DNA from: Amblyornis subalaris
Lineage: Eukaryota; Chordata; Aves; Passeriformes; Ptilonorhynchidae
NCBI GenBank assembly: GCA_018881555.1
Contig: JACAXG010000031.1
Location: 6,383,127 to 6,447,126, forward strand
DNA: 64,000 nucleotides
Reading direction: 5' to 3'
The notes beneath the pieces are model-generated. The model saw only the letters and a program-made list of their open reading frames with translations. It searched no databases and had not been told where the DNA came from. Positions within the stretch are counted from its first letter, which is position 1, and every line of letters begins with the position of its first letter. A program made the position numbers and the translations under genes. Positions 39,608 through 51,400 of this stretch are shown one piece after another.

Positions 39608-41825
39608 GACTCTGACTTCTGAGGAAAAACCTTGTCTCAAACACAGAGCAGCTGAATTTCAGTTGTCTGCATGAATGAATGGAAACATTTCTCAATTTTA
39701 CATTTTCATTTTCTCTTTGATTTAAATGAGCCAAAGGCATGATATTTTTGTAATAATGTATATCTTCTGTATTTTTTTCCATCTGTGGTTGGAATTTGCC
39801 TCCCTTTCCACTGTCCAGGTTGGCTTCTTCCACAGGAGTGGAGCAAGAGCACATTTCCGAAGACAATCCAGCCTTTCCTAAAAGAGGTGCCCCACAGCTG
39901 AGGTAGATTCTCTTTTGGAGTAACTGGTATCTCTCCATTCCCTATAGACAGAGATGGGAAATATTTAACTGAAGAAAAATATCTAATTTAAACCTTTGTC
40001 TTGATCTAAACACATTAAATGTAGCATCTTTGTCTTCTTTGTGTGTGATAACTGTCTGTTTCAGACTGTTACTCCCAGTTAGTTGGAGTGGATTTTAATG
40101 GATGTTACTATCTGTTTATGTCAAGTGGCTTCTTGTTCAGGAACATGGGCAGCCTTTGAACTGCCACACCTTAACAAGTTGCTTCCCAACATGTTCTCTC
40201 TGAGTATGCAGGTGGTGTTCCCAGGTAAGCCAGGTGGACTTGGCTAAGCAGATATGGAAGGGTCATAGGAGGGCTCAGCCACATAAACTGACATAAGTCT
40301 TTTCTATTTTGTAGCTTGGATTAGGCTTAATGATTTTGTCATATTATCTGTTACCTTTCCTTAAGCAGCAAGTAAAAAAACCCCTAATATGCTGTAAAAT
40401 AACAGCTTTCTTTATTTCCTTTTAAATAAAAGAATTAATGGAGCAGCTAATTCTATTTAAAATATCATAGAATCTATTATGCAGGACAAAGAGCCACCAA
40501 ATAAGTTGATTTAGAATCATAACTTGACCAGTGGGTTCCTTTCAAATGTTGACCAATTAATACCAGTCTGAATTGTAAAATAAAGCAAAAATGCCTTCCT
40601 TTTTTGTATTTTGTGTGAAGTGTTTTAGATTTAAATTTTTCAACTCACTATATTGCTTCTTGAATGAGATTAAACTGTTAAGCTGTAGGGCAAGTTGGCC
40701 ATTTTACTTGTCTTTTTAATAGCTGAAGAAGGCTTGTTTTTACCAGCAGTATAATTTGTTGGGTTTTTTTTTCCCGCACTTTCTTGAAGAGTCAGCAGAA
40801 TATAAATGACAGATGCTCTTCAAGTAGGTACCTGGTATTTCACATCATTAGAACTAATGCTGCTGTTGCCATAATGTTACAAAAATGCCTCCAATGCATC
40901 TGTTTTCCTGGGACTGGATTCCAGATGTTAATTTACAGTCTGCCATCTGCTTGGTTTTGGTGGCTCTGTCAAGTTGCGGGTCAAAATTACGACTTGTTTG
41001 CTGTCAGGAGAATGGCAGCATTTGCAGCACTCAAATCTTACGCCAAATGCTTGGCTGTAATTGCAGCCTAACTTGTGTGTTTCCCTTACCTTGCTAGAGG
41101 GAATGCACATGTAGCTTGGATCTGCTGTAATTGTACGTGGCCCTTCTTGTGTGCTCCTTGGTTTGTGGTGTGCAGGACTGCCAGGCTGCGCAGCTCCGAG
41201 CTGGATTCTTTCTGAGGCTGTGGAGCAGGTATGGCACTGCCGGGAAGCAGACGGTGACCTTGTCATCTTGCACAAGTGTTGAAACTCCTCCTTTCCGCAG
41301 CGATCAAAACCCGGGTGTCATCTTGATTCTACAGTGGTAGTAAATGTTGTAATCTCAATCTTATGACTGTAGTAAATNTTGGGTTTATTGCTAGGTGAAA
41401 ATACTTTCAGCTCTTAACTGTGGAATTATAAACTACACCTCCGTGACAGCAAAACCTAAATTCCAGTCTCTCACTTTGAACCCTGGCTGAACAATGTGTG
41501 CTAACAAGTTAGTATGACTTTTTTTTTTTTTTTGCTAAGTATCTGTGTTTGAATTAGTGTGGAATTTGTGACATGCAGCCTTACTTGGAAACTCATTATA
41601 GTTCCAATCATTATCTAACACTTCAAAAGATAACTACACTTAATCTCTTTTCTGACCTGTGTTGATAGTTGGTTTTTTTCCACCAGAATTTGTCTTTTTT
41701 GTTGGTTTTATTTTTTTTCATGATCAGATAAAAAGGTAGGGAAGAAAGGGGATGGTTGATGCTTCTGTGCTGTTGTTTTTGCCCTGAGGACACTGTAGGA
41801 GTTCATTTTGCTCCAAAAGTGATAA

Positions 41826-41955
41826 ATCATAGAATCACAGAATGGTTTGTGTTATGAGGGACCTTAAAGCTCATCTCATTCCAATCCCTGCCATGGGCAG
41901 GTATGTGTTCCACTAGACCAGGTTGCTCAGAGCCCAATCCAGCCTGGCCTGGGGT
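41826..41955 (-). mobile_element. CR1 LINE 3' fragment
   Basis: On the plus strand it begins ATCATAGAATCACAGAATGG and continues with GAGGGACCTTAAAGCTCATC, CCCTGCCATGGGCAGG, CACTAGACCAGGTTGCTCAG and CAGCCTGGCCTGGGG. This is the reverse complement of the terminal ~130 bp of CR1. 5'-truncated, with no coding capacity. Confidence 0.95.
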
Positions 41956-42800
41956 CAGGTTCAGCAGACACACGTGAGCAAAGCAGTGCATATGCGCAAN
42001 TATATGCACAAGTAATGGGAGTAGTCAAAGCTCCTTTCATTTAGCTTATGGGCAATTCTTCCCTTTAATTTATCATCCTTACATTCCAAGAGTTCCTGTT
42101 ACTGGAGTTCCTTAAAGCTGTAAAGCAGCAGCTGAGGATGCTCAGTGCTGACAGGAGAGTGAGTACCTGGGCTGTCTGCTGGGATTTTTACTTGGTATCA
42201 AGAACTGTGTTACACGCTTTTAAAGAAGTAACTGACTTCACTTTTGCAAGATTNGCGTTTCAGTGAATTTTATTTCTGTAATGTAAGGTCACGCATTGAA
42301 TTTTAAAAGTTTTGGCTTATAAACACCACATACAGATAGTTAAAATTACTTCATTTTTTCATTTAGGTTCCAGTAACTTGAATTTATGACACATCTGTTA
42401 CTGGCCATATCCCTTTCTTTTTTCCTGGTCAGAAATATGTTCTGATGTTTTAACCTATCTTCCCTCTGAAATGAAAGTTGCTATTGAGTCACTTTTTTGT
42501 AATGGACAGTAGTTTCACTTAGGAACCCTCCATAGTAATCAGTTCTGGTGGGTGCNTTTAACACATCTTTTTGCCATTGACTTAACTTAGTTCATGTATA
42601 TTGGTGCTGTGAATGGCTGTGTAAAAATTCTTTCCATTAAAATGCTTTGTGTTTAGTGCTACCATGCAAATGAAATAATGCAAGGGACAGTTTTTTGCAT
42701 GTAAATTTTTAAAAGGGGAAAAAGCAGTAGAGCAGTAATGCAAGTCTCTAATGTGTTTAGAGAGTGAAAGATTGGGTTGCAATGACTTCTTGAAAGGCAA

Positions 42801-42869
42801 CAAAAAACTTGTATCTTTGCTTATATAACCCAAAAAACTTGTATCTCTGCTTTTATAACCCAAAACTTG
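42801..42869. repeat. 30-bp tandem duplication plus partial third copy
   Basis: Unit 1 at 42801-42830 begins CAAAAAACTTGTATCTTTGC. Unit 2 at 42831-42860 begins CAAAAAACTTGTATCTCTGC. The two differ at only two positions and both end TATAACC. A shortened third start, CAAAACTTG, follows at 42861-42869. The near identity suggests a recent duplication or a small variable-number repeat. Confidence 0.92.
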
Positions 42870-45777
42870 GGTAAGTGAATGTTCAGAACAGGGAAGCACT
42901 TACAGCAGTTTAACTAATGTTTACCTTTTTNTTTCTATATAAGAAACTAAAACATTTTCTGATGCAGTTAAAGTGGAAATATTTTTTCTGGAAAAGTTAC
43001 AACACTGAGAAAATAGGACCTTGTTTTTCTTCAATAGATTTGCTTCCATCCTTCAGCTAGCACCGAGTTTGCTTGCCCTGCATATAGTGGTTTACCCAGA
43101 GGTATATATGATGGTAGTTGACAGCCCTGACTTAATTGCTATTTCCAGTTTATTAAAAGCTAAAATCCACCTGTAAATCTCAGCTACAACGGTTAGGATT
43201 AAATTGCAGCTGCCAGTTATCAGGCAAGAAAAAAAATGATCTCTAAGTTTTCAGTTACCTCTGTTAAACAAAGGTATGGGCTTTCAAACTTGTAAGATGA
43301 ATAAATTCTCCATGTAACTTAAATTTTCCTGCAGTATTGCAAAAGTACTGAGGTTTTTGGTGTGGTTTCTATTTTTCTCCGACCATGTGCTCACTGTATA
43401 TCACATTAAGTGTAAGCAACACTTGTTTAAAGAACTGAAAACCTCCAAATCCGGGAACTGGAAAAGATTATCCAAAGGAATGAGAAGCTTCAGGGAGTAC
43501 TTTTCTCCTGCCAAATTAGCTCTTTTCTGAACACAACTCTTCAGGGCTGGATGGCTGCACTGTTTCATTTGTTCAGGGATTTGGAGTGGGGATGGTGGTG
43601 GTGTGAAATATCCAGGATGATGGAGAAGGTGGACAGGTGTCCTTGTCTCTGCTTCTCCTTGCTTGACTTATTAAATTTTTTTCTGCTAGTGGTGTATGGG
43701 CATCGAGAGGCCTGACATTGTAACCCTTCCCATACCTTGTCATGGCCAAGCTTTTGGTCTTGTAATAAAATCTGATAAAGAAAGTTTGTGCAGTCTTTAA
43801 TTCATGCACAAGTAGGCATTTGTTCTAATTATTCCAAATATATTCGAATAGTTTTTTTTCCCCTGCTCCTTCTCCCTAACCTACTTTTGGTTGTTTGCAA
43901 CAACTGCCAAACCCAAGGTAACAAAGCAAAAGACAAAACTCAGGCACAGGAGTCAGATCTTGAGCGTTATTGTTGGAAGCACTTTGCCACGTGTGTGTGC
44001 CCATCACCAATTTGCATGGGATTTGGTATTGGATGTGAAATAGGAATTTGTTAAGCTCTTAGTTTGCATTTTTGTGCTTTTAATGGCATTTTANTTAGAT
44101 GTGGTAATTTTCACAGGTTGAACTCCAGTTAGTGAAGGATTTCCCTGGGTGGGCACAGGCAGAAGCTGAAACCGGGAGCTGCTGAAGCCTTTCAGTGGTG
44201 ATTGTGGCACTTATAAAATATCGAAGTATTGTGTATATTTTGGGAAAAACCCCCTTTTTTGAGCACTCTTGTGGTGCTAATGGTGCCACTACCAACCAGG
44301 GCGTCATGGTAATAATTCCCTTGGCTGAGGGTTTTTCAGATAGAATTTGCNTGAGGAAGGAGGAGGAACATCCCAGATATCCAATGTTTAAACTTTGGCT
44401 AAGGAATACTAGTGAGTGTTTTTATTTCTTTAAAGCAAAAGAAAAGGGGGAGTGAAGAAAAAGTATTGGTGACTAAATCATATTTGTTATGAAGATTTTT
44501 GGTTTGTGTATTAATAGAAATAGAAAAGTAGTCATTGTGCATGAAAGCAGCTGGTACTGTGTGTTGCCAAAGAGAAGTTCCAGCAAATCCTATGGAACAA
44601 AAACAGTAGGGGAGAGAAAGGGTGATTCATAGCAGTGAAGAAGTTACAATACCAATAAAAAGGAAAGGCAACTCCCCCAAAATTGGCTGAGGCAAGGATG
44701 TTCCACAGGATACAGTGAAATACCTTAATGGTGTTCGGCTTCTGCTGGGAACTCTGGGGGAATCCATTCAATGCCCATGCACAGGTGGGTGCAGTATTGG
44801 CCTCTGAAGGGATAAGACTATGTAGCAGTAAAAATTCCTTGCCCAAACTGCTTGAGCTTTATGGACACAATGCCAAACACTATTACAGGTACCTGTGACT
44901 CGCTGTTCTCTGTTAAGAAACGTGTTGCTTTGACTCAAAGTTTCTTAAGAGTTTTTACAGACAGGTACAAGGAAGTTTGAAGGTAGTGGGTGTCTTTCTG
45001 GGGGTGGGCGGGGAGGGTGCTGAAGTTGGAATTGAATTTTGTCAAAACACTTGAAGACTCAGCAAGGTATTCATAAGGTTTGACAGAATAATCCCACATA
45101 GGGTAGGCGCTGGCAGGGCCCTGAAGTGCCACATCTCGGGAATGTGACAAAACGTGGCAGATTTCTAATGGTCTATAAAAATAGAGCCTGAGAGGCAGCG
45201 TGTGCTGGTGTCTGCATCAGTGAATTTCTTCTCCCTTAATAACGATGCCCTGAAGGCACCATTCAGCTTAGCTTCAAAACGGTCGTGATCATTAAAAGCA
45301 ACAAGCTGCTTCAAAAGTATATTGAAATTTAGGATACTCGATTTCAAAACAAGAAGAGAAATTACAAGGCTGGAGCAAACAAGCCGGGACGTGCAGTATC
45401 AGGTTGTAACTCTTCTGCCTTACGAAACCAGCCATGATGCAGCTGTTCCACTGCAGCGTAACAGCACACAATTCCACATAAAGCATCAGTCCATAATGAG
45501 TGCTTTGAAAATAATGGAATTTTTAACTTGCTGGAATTCAAAAATATATGAGGGAAAGTTGGTTTCTGAAAGAAATGGATTTAAAAAAAAAAATTCGAAT
45601 GCATTGTGCAATAGGTGATGTTACACTTGCAGTACAAGTGCTTAAATACTGAGTTTAGCATGAAATAGTTACGTAAAACTGATGAGTAGAGTAAAATCAA
45701 ACTCTTAGAGGAAAAGGAAGCTAAATCCGCAAGACACAAATGACAGCTTATGGAATGTTTATCTTAGTATTAATTAT

Positions 45778-45800
45778 TCATATATATGTGTGTGTGTATA
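45778..45800. repeat. (TA)n(TG)n microsatellite
   Basis: A short TATATATGTGTGTGTGTATA run followed by A-rich sequence. Confidence 0.8.
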
Positions 45801-47551
45801 AAAAAATATGTAACTCAGTAGTGATAATAGCCAGAAATTACATGCTGGGTATGAATCTCAGTTAATTGTTTGATTTTTATCGCTTCTGCAATGTAAATTT
45901 CTAAATGTAGTGTTTGAACAGTAAGTCACTGGAATGTTCATTTTCACACAAAGTGCACAAGGACTAATTAAAATAGCGACTTGCAGAGAATTGTTTATAT
46001 GATGTCAGTATTCATGTTTAAGGTAGCACATAAATCTGTAATTGCTATTTTCTTGTTAATTACTATTACTCCAAGGGTTTGGATCATTTGATGAGTAGTC
46101 TTTTCTACCACATGTAGCTTGAGTTGCACATGTAATTATCAATAACAACAGTTGTGTTATCAGCATTTTTTACAAATGTGACAGTATCTTTTGAAATAAA
46201 TGAGAATAATCTGCTCTGATAGAAATGTGAAATTCTTCTTAGACTTCATAATGAGAGACAGCGCAAATTTTGTTTTAGGGTTTATTAATTGGGTAGATAG
46301 GGACAGCTGACTAGTCAGACCTGTTGCCTGCCCTGTCTGTAGGGTACCAGAATCACCAGCAGCTCATTCCCCCCATGACAGCGCATGCTGAAGATCTCGA
46401 TTAAATGAGGGATTTTGATAACACTTACGTTTAGTTAAGTAGCTAATTTGTACTGCAGTGTCTGTTACTACTCTAAATTAATACATTTCCTGAAGTAAGT
46501 TGGTTACCTTCAAGTGGTGTGCAGTAGTCACGTGTGATGCTGCTGCAGCACTGCTTTTGCATCTTTACACAGGACGTACTACCCCTAGTACTACCAGAAG
46601 TTGAAGAAAAATCAATTATCTTATGAGCTTAAACATTATTTTCATAAAGCCATCCTAGAAACCTGTGATATTTTAACTTTCTCAGCAATTTTATCTGAAT
46701 TACTATTTTATCTCTTACACCTTCCCGCATAGTAGCACCTGGAGTTTATTCTTGTTTGATGTATTCTGGACTCTTAAAAATGACAGAGATGTTGGTTTTG
46801 TGTATGCTTTTAGTTTTCAAATATTTCGGGGCCTGTATATAAAAAATCAGCTTGTTCTAACTGGTCAGTCAACAGTTTGTGGTATGCAAGAGAGTGGTGA
46901 AAATCAAGGTGTAATGGGTAATATAAAATGCTTCTTTTCTGAGAGGAAGGAAGGAGAAGAAATTGTAGAGATTATTTGGGGTTTTTCCTCTTGCTTCTGT
47001 AGTAAGCTTGGGTTCAGCTTTAGATGGCCAGACTTGAAATGGATTCGTTCTCGTGATACTCTGTATGAAAACTGAGTCAAAATTTTGTAAAATCTGGATC
47101 TTGATCAGATGACAAAATTTTTAGTAATGATCTTGGCTAAATTGTTTGAACCTGTTCTGCTATTCACTTGAAGGAAAGATCCGTTGACCATGAAGAATAG
47201 TTTTTTTTTCCAGTTTCATTGTGTCACAAAACAAGAGAAAACAAGAGGGTATTTCATGGTTTATATAGCACAAGAGGGTCACCAGATTTTTTTTTTTTAC
47301 TGACTGCTTTTCATCCCCTTCAGTGGGCACTGACCAAGAGTAATAAACCGAACATTTATCTTCAGTATGAACGCAGTACTTGTTTATGCATTACTGCAAG
47401 AGGGAAAACAATTCTCGTATTCTTAGTGGTCTAAAAGGCCCATGAATTTTTCTCTGGAGTGTCCCTGCAGATGTGCATTGATGTAAATACGTTCTTATAC
47501 CCAGATGTCAGAGTGCATCTTTCCCTCTGTGTCTTCAAATGCCACCTTTAC

Positions 47552-47592
47552 TTTTTTTTTTAAATTTTATTTTATTTATTTTTTTTATTTTC
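47552..47592. repeat. T-rich low-complexity block
   Basis: About 40 nt composed almost only of T with occasional A (TTTTA-like units), bounded on the right by a G/C-rich stretch holding the small palindrome ACAGAGGTCTCTGT at 47612-47625. Confidence 0.8.
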
Positions 47593-48405
47593 CCACCTGG
47601 CTGCTGGCTGGGACAGAGGTCTCTGTGCCCTGGCTGATTCCTACTTTGTAAGACTGGCAAGGTATTAACCAGGTCTCTGTAATCCACACCAATTCACTGA
47701 TTTGTTGCCAAACATACAATTTAAATGCAATACAAACATGCAATACCTTTAATCTCTGCTTCNGAAGTTGCTTAGCAAGCTTGAAAGTTAGTGCAGGAAG
47801 GAATGATCACAAAAGTCCCTTTCTCTAGGAAAAAAGATTACATTGGCAACAGTTTGCCTGCGGTATGGTATAATACTTTTCCATCAATCAGAAGTGTAGT
47901 CATTTGTTATTGTTTTATAAAGTATTATAGCTCACTTGGGCACAGATGTTATTTACTGCCTTGAATTGAGTTTCATGGATCACTGTACTATTCAAATACT
48001 CTTTTTCTGCTCTTTTTGACCCCATTTGCAGCTGAACTTCTGAATGTGAAGGCTCCTTGCGGTTCGAACTAATATTGATTTCTACTGCTCTTGTGTGGTG
48101 TATCTGCTTCCAAACTGAGTAAAATAAAAAGGTTGTTTCTTAGGCCTGAATAATCTCTTGATACAACCATTCTTGAGACCATGATGAAAACCAGCTGGTT
48201 TTGGCTCTTGAGCTGCCTTGGCCAATATCTTCCCCTTCTTACCTTGGAGTAACTTTAGAGGATAAGGCTCNAAGACTGCTGGTCGCTTGAGTTCTAGAAA
48301 ATGCAAAAATAATACGGATTTCATACTGCACTTCTTCAAAGCAAAATAATGTCATTGCTAGCAGTTGTTAATTCTACGTTTGAGTACATAGTTGCTGTTT
48401 CTGCT

Positions 48406-48430
48406 ACAATTTTTCTGAAAGAAAAATTGT
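48406..48430. repeat. Perfect 11-bp inverted repeat with 3-nt loop
   Basis: ACAATTTTTCT (48406-48416) and AGAAAAATTGT (48420-48430) are exact reverse complements around a GAA loop. As RNA the plus strand would form a tight hairpin, too short for a typical microRNA precursor. Confidence 0.85.
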
Positions 48431-51400
48431 CATGGTTGCAAATGTGTAACAAAATGGGTATTGGTAAAACTCTGAATTGTTCATTGTGTATATGTGTTTT
48501 GCAGGAAGATGAGATTTTAAAAAATCTTAATGCTGTGAAGTTCATGATCTCTCCTTCTGATTTCCAGGCTCTTTCATTCATACATTTTGTCATTNATCAA
48601 AATTTCTCATTTCTCTCTAATGTTCTGTAATTCCTAAGGGAATAGCGGGTACTGCACTGGCTGTGGCCCTGGGTCACATTTCTGTTCATGCATAAAAATT
48701 TTCATTTCCCTGCAAATGTTAATCATTTGTTTATCAGATGTTTTCTGTATTCATTTAGGAAAATTTCCGATACTTACTATACCAGATTGTTTTCTCTGAT
48801 ATAATGAAATTTCATGGAATTTTCTCTCCTCAGATGCTCCTGAGGACAGTCTCTGGGTTTTTTCAATAACGGTGGCAATTTTTATATATCGGGACCCTGA
48901 ATCCCTTAATCTTACTTGGCTTTCACAGTCATGCCAACATATCTCTCAAGGTAGTTAAGGAATGATTTCTTTCTTTTTTACTTCAGAGTTACTTTTATTC
49001 TTCTGAGGGAACAAGGAGAAGAAACAAAGTGGAGAATTGATAGCATTACACAAACCCCTGAATATAAAAACAGCTGCAGTGTGTTCATGTGTTAGGGCAA
49101 CTTGTGGCTTTATGAATTAACTGCTTTACCAAACTGCTGAAGCTGACTTATTACCTACGAGAAGTACTAAGACTGTAAAAATCCGAGGTTTTGTGTCTGT
49201 GATACTGTGAAATAGGGGGTTATGAATAAGAGTGGTGGTTGTGAATAAGCTTATGAATTNAACTTTTTTTATGTCCCCTTCTGGGGCTTTCAAAGATAAC
49301 ATGTCTAATTTCTCTGGGTAGCTTCGTTAGGTATCTCAGCGAGTCAACCACTCCAGTTGTTGGCTGTGTGTGATGTATTTAATACCTAGTTTATAGAAAT
49401 GGGCTTGTCAATTTAGCAGAAGCGGATCCAAGATCTTCAATTTTATTCCTTCCCATCTGTTAACCTGGCTTCTTTGTTCACCAGGCTATGTNTAGGAAAT
49501 ACAAATGCAAGAAGCCAGAAAGCTGGTAGAAATCTAAGTCTGCATCGAATCAAAGTAATCTAATTCTATCCCTGCTCAGGGAACTAAAGCCTAAATCCTG
49601 GTATTCCTAATTGATCAGTGCAAGTGCATTGATCCAGAAGCCTCGACTGCGGCAGCAGGAACGCGATGTAGCGATGGTGAGTCCATTAGTCCCTCGAGCC
49701 AGCGCTTCTCTGGACATATGGGGGGACATATGGCTCTTGCAGGACTCCATGCCTGGGCTGAGGACAGGTGATGAGCTCTGGATGTGCAAGGTGGGATGCA
49801 AACCGTGCCTCTGATGGCTTTGTCTTTCCCTACACCAATCCCAGGGAGGTCTTCTTCACTTGAATTCCTCAGTTGCTCTTTTTTTTGCCAAGTGAACAGA
49901 AACGATTGCACGAAGGTATCTGAGACCGTCTCCGATCCGATGCTGCAGCTGCCTCTGCTGCCAGCAGGCTCGGAGGGTCCTCTGCCCCCTAGATGAAAAA
50001 TTATTTTATCTGTTTTAAATGGATTGCTTCCTACTTTTAAATACCTTTCAGTTTCACATGGTTTTTTCAGCCTCTCCACAGAGGGTGCTGCTTTGTGAAC
50101 CTGGATTTAAGCTCACCTCCACCTTTCCCTTTCTGGTCTNGAGAGTGCCAGCCTTCCCATTCTCCTGCTAATGCCGCTGCACAAATGTATGTTTTCAGCT
50201 GTATAGTTTGTAAATTGTAACTTGCTGTGTAAGGTACAGGACTTGAGCAACATTTACAGTGAGGGTTTGCTGGGAGATGAGCAGGAGTCAGACCAGACCT
50301 TTTCACCTAAGAGAATAAATGTCCTTGTAGAGCTGTACTTCCAGGATTTGTAAAGAATTATAAAATGCTTTTAATGAAAGTTCTCANGAGATTTCAAATG
50401 ATGAGAACATAATGTAAGAGTGAGGCTAAGCCACTGTGTGTTTGTGTTTCTTGAGTTATTCTCCAAAAAGTCTTCTGTGGCACTGGAGTTCTTGAAAAAG
50501 AAAAAACCAAACCCTCAAATTAGGGGAAGTGGTTGGGTTTGACGTTAAACCATCTGGCGTCTCTTTCATTTTCCCCAGCCCAACTTTGCCACACAAGCCT
50601 TGCATTCCTCAGATATCAGACATCGTGTTACTATGTGCACAGGAAAAGCTAGGAAGCTTTTATGGACATTTTCCCACCATCTGCTGAAGGCAGAAAACCT
50701 GTGTGAGTGTATCTCTGATTCCAGTTGCCCAACTGGGATTCAAATGATTAGTTCTGTTTCAGTGTGAAGCATTCCTGCCTTTTGGACAGGTTTACATCCA
50801 TCTCACAACTAGGTTTTTCTGAGAATTGCATGTTTTTGTCCTCCTTGTCTTGTAAAATGACTCCAATTTTGTTTTGTTTTGTTAATTTTATGTCCATTAT
50901 GTCCCAATACCCAGATGGCTAGTGACTGTGTCTGGGTGGCTGCATGAGGGGAGTTGGCAGGTCACTGGGACAGGGGTTTTGGCTGTACTGATCGAGGCTT
51001 GTGNGTCACCCAAGTCCCATCTTCTCAACTTCCAGCAGTGTTTTGGAGCTGTGACTCTGGTCTTAGGAGTTACCATTGTAGCATGGTTGTTTTTACAGTA
51101 ATGTTTGATCTAGGCAGATTAACAAGCATGCTTTTAAATTTTGTATCCAACCCTTCTTTTTTGTGCTCTTTTTCTATCTTAAACCATCTTCTGTTTGTCT
51201 CTNCTTCCACTCTTGTCTTCCTCTGTGCTTATTCCCCCTTCACGGTCTTTTTGTCAGTCAGTGACTTCTGCAATTTTCCTGCCTTCCAAGTTGTTTTAAT
51301 CAAACTTTTCATCTCTGTTTCATTATAATCTGGCGATTTATATTTCACATTCTGCAAGTTTCCCAGAATATGTGTTTGCTAAAACCTCTTTCCATGGCCT

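Larger units (their letters stand above)
35314..41825. other. Non-coding intronic stretch (contains a short CR1 at 39531)
   Basis: No exon is supported. It contains a C/G hairpin at 36051-36074, a TA/CA microsatellite at 36979-37014, a T15 run at 41519-41533 and the short minus-strand CR1 tail. A 159-codon minus-strand open frame at 35925-36404 shows no signal peptide, domain or splice context and is treated as chance. Confidence 0.55.
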
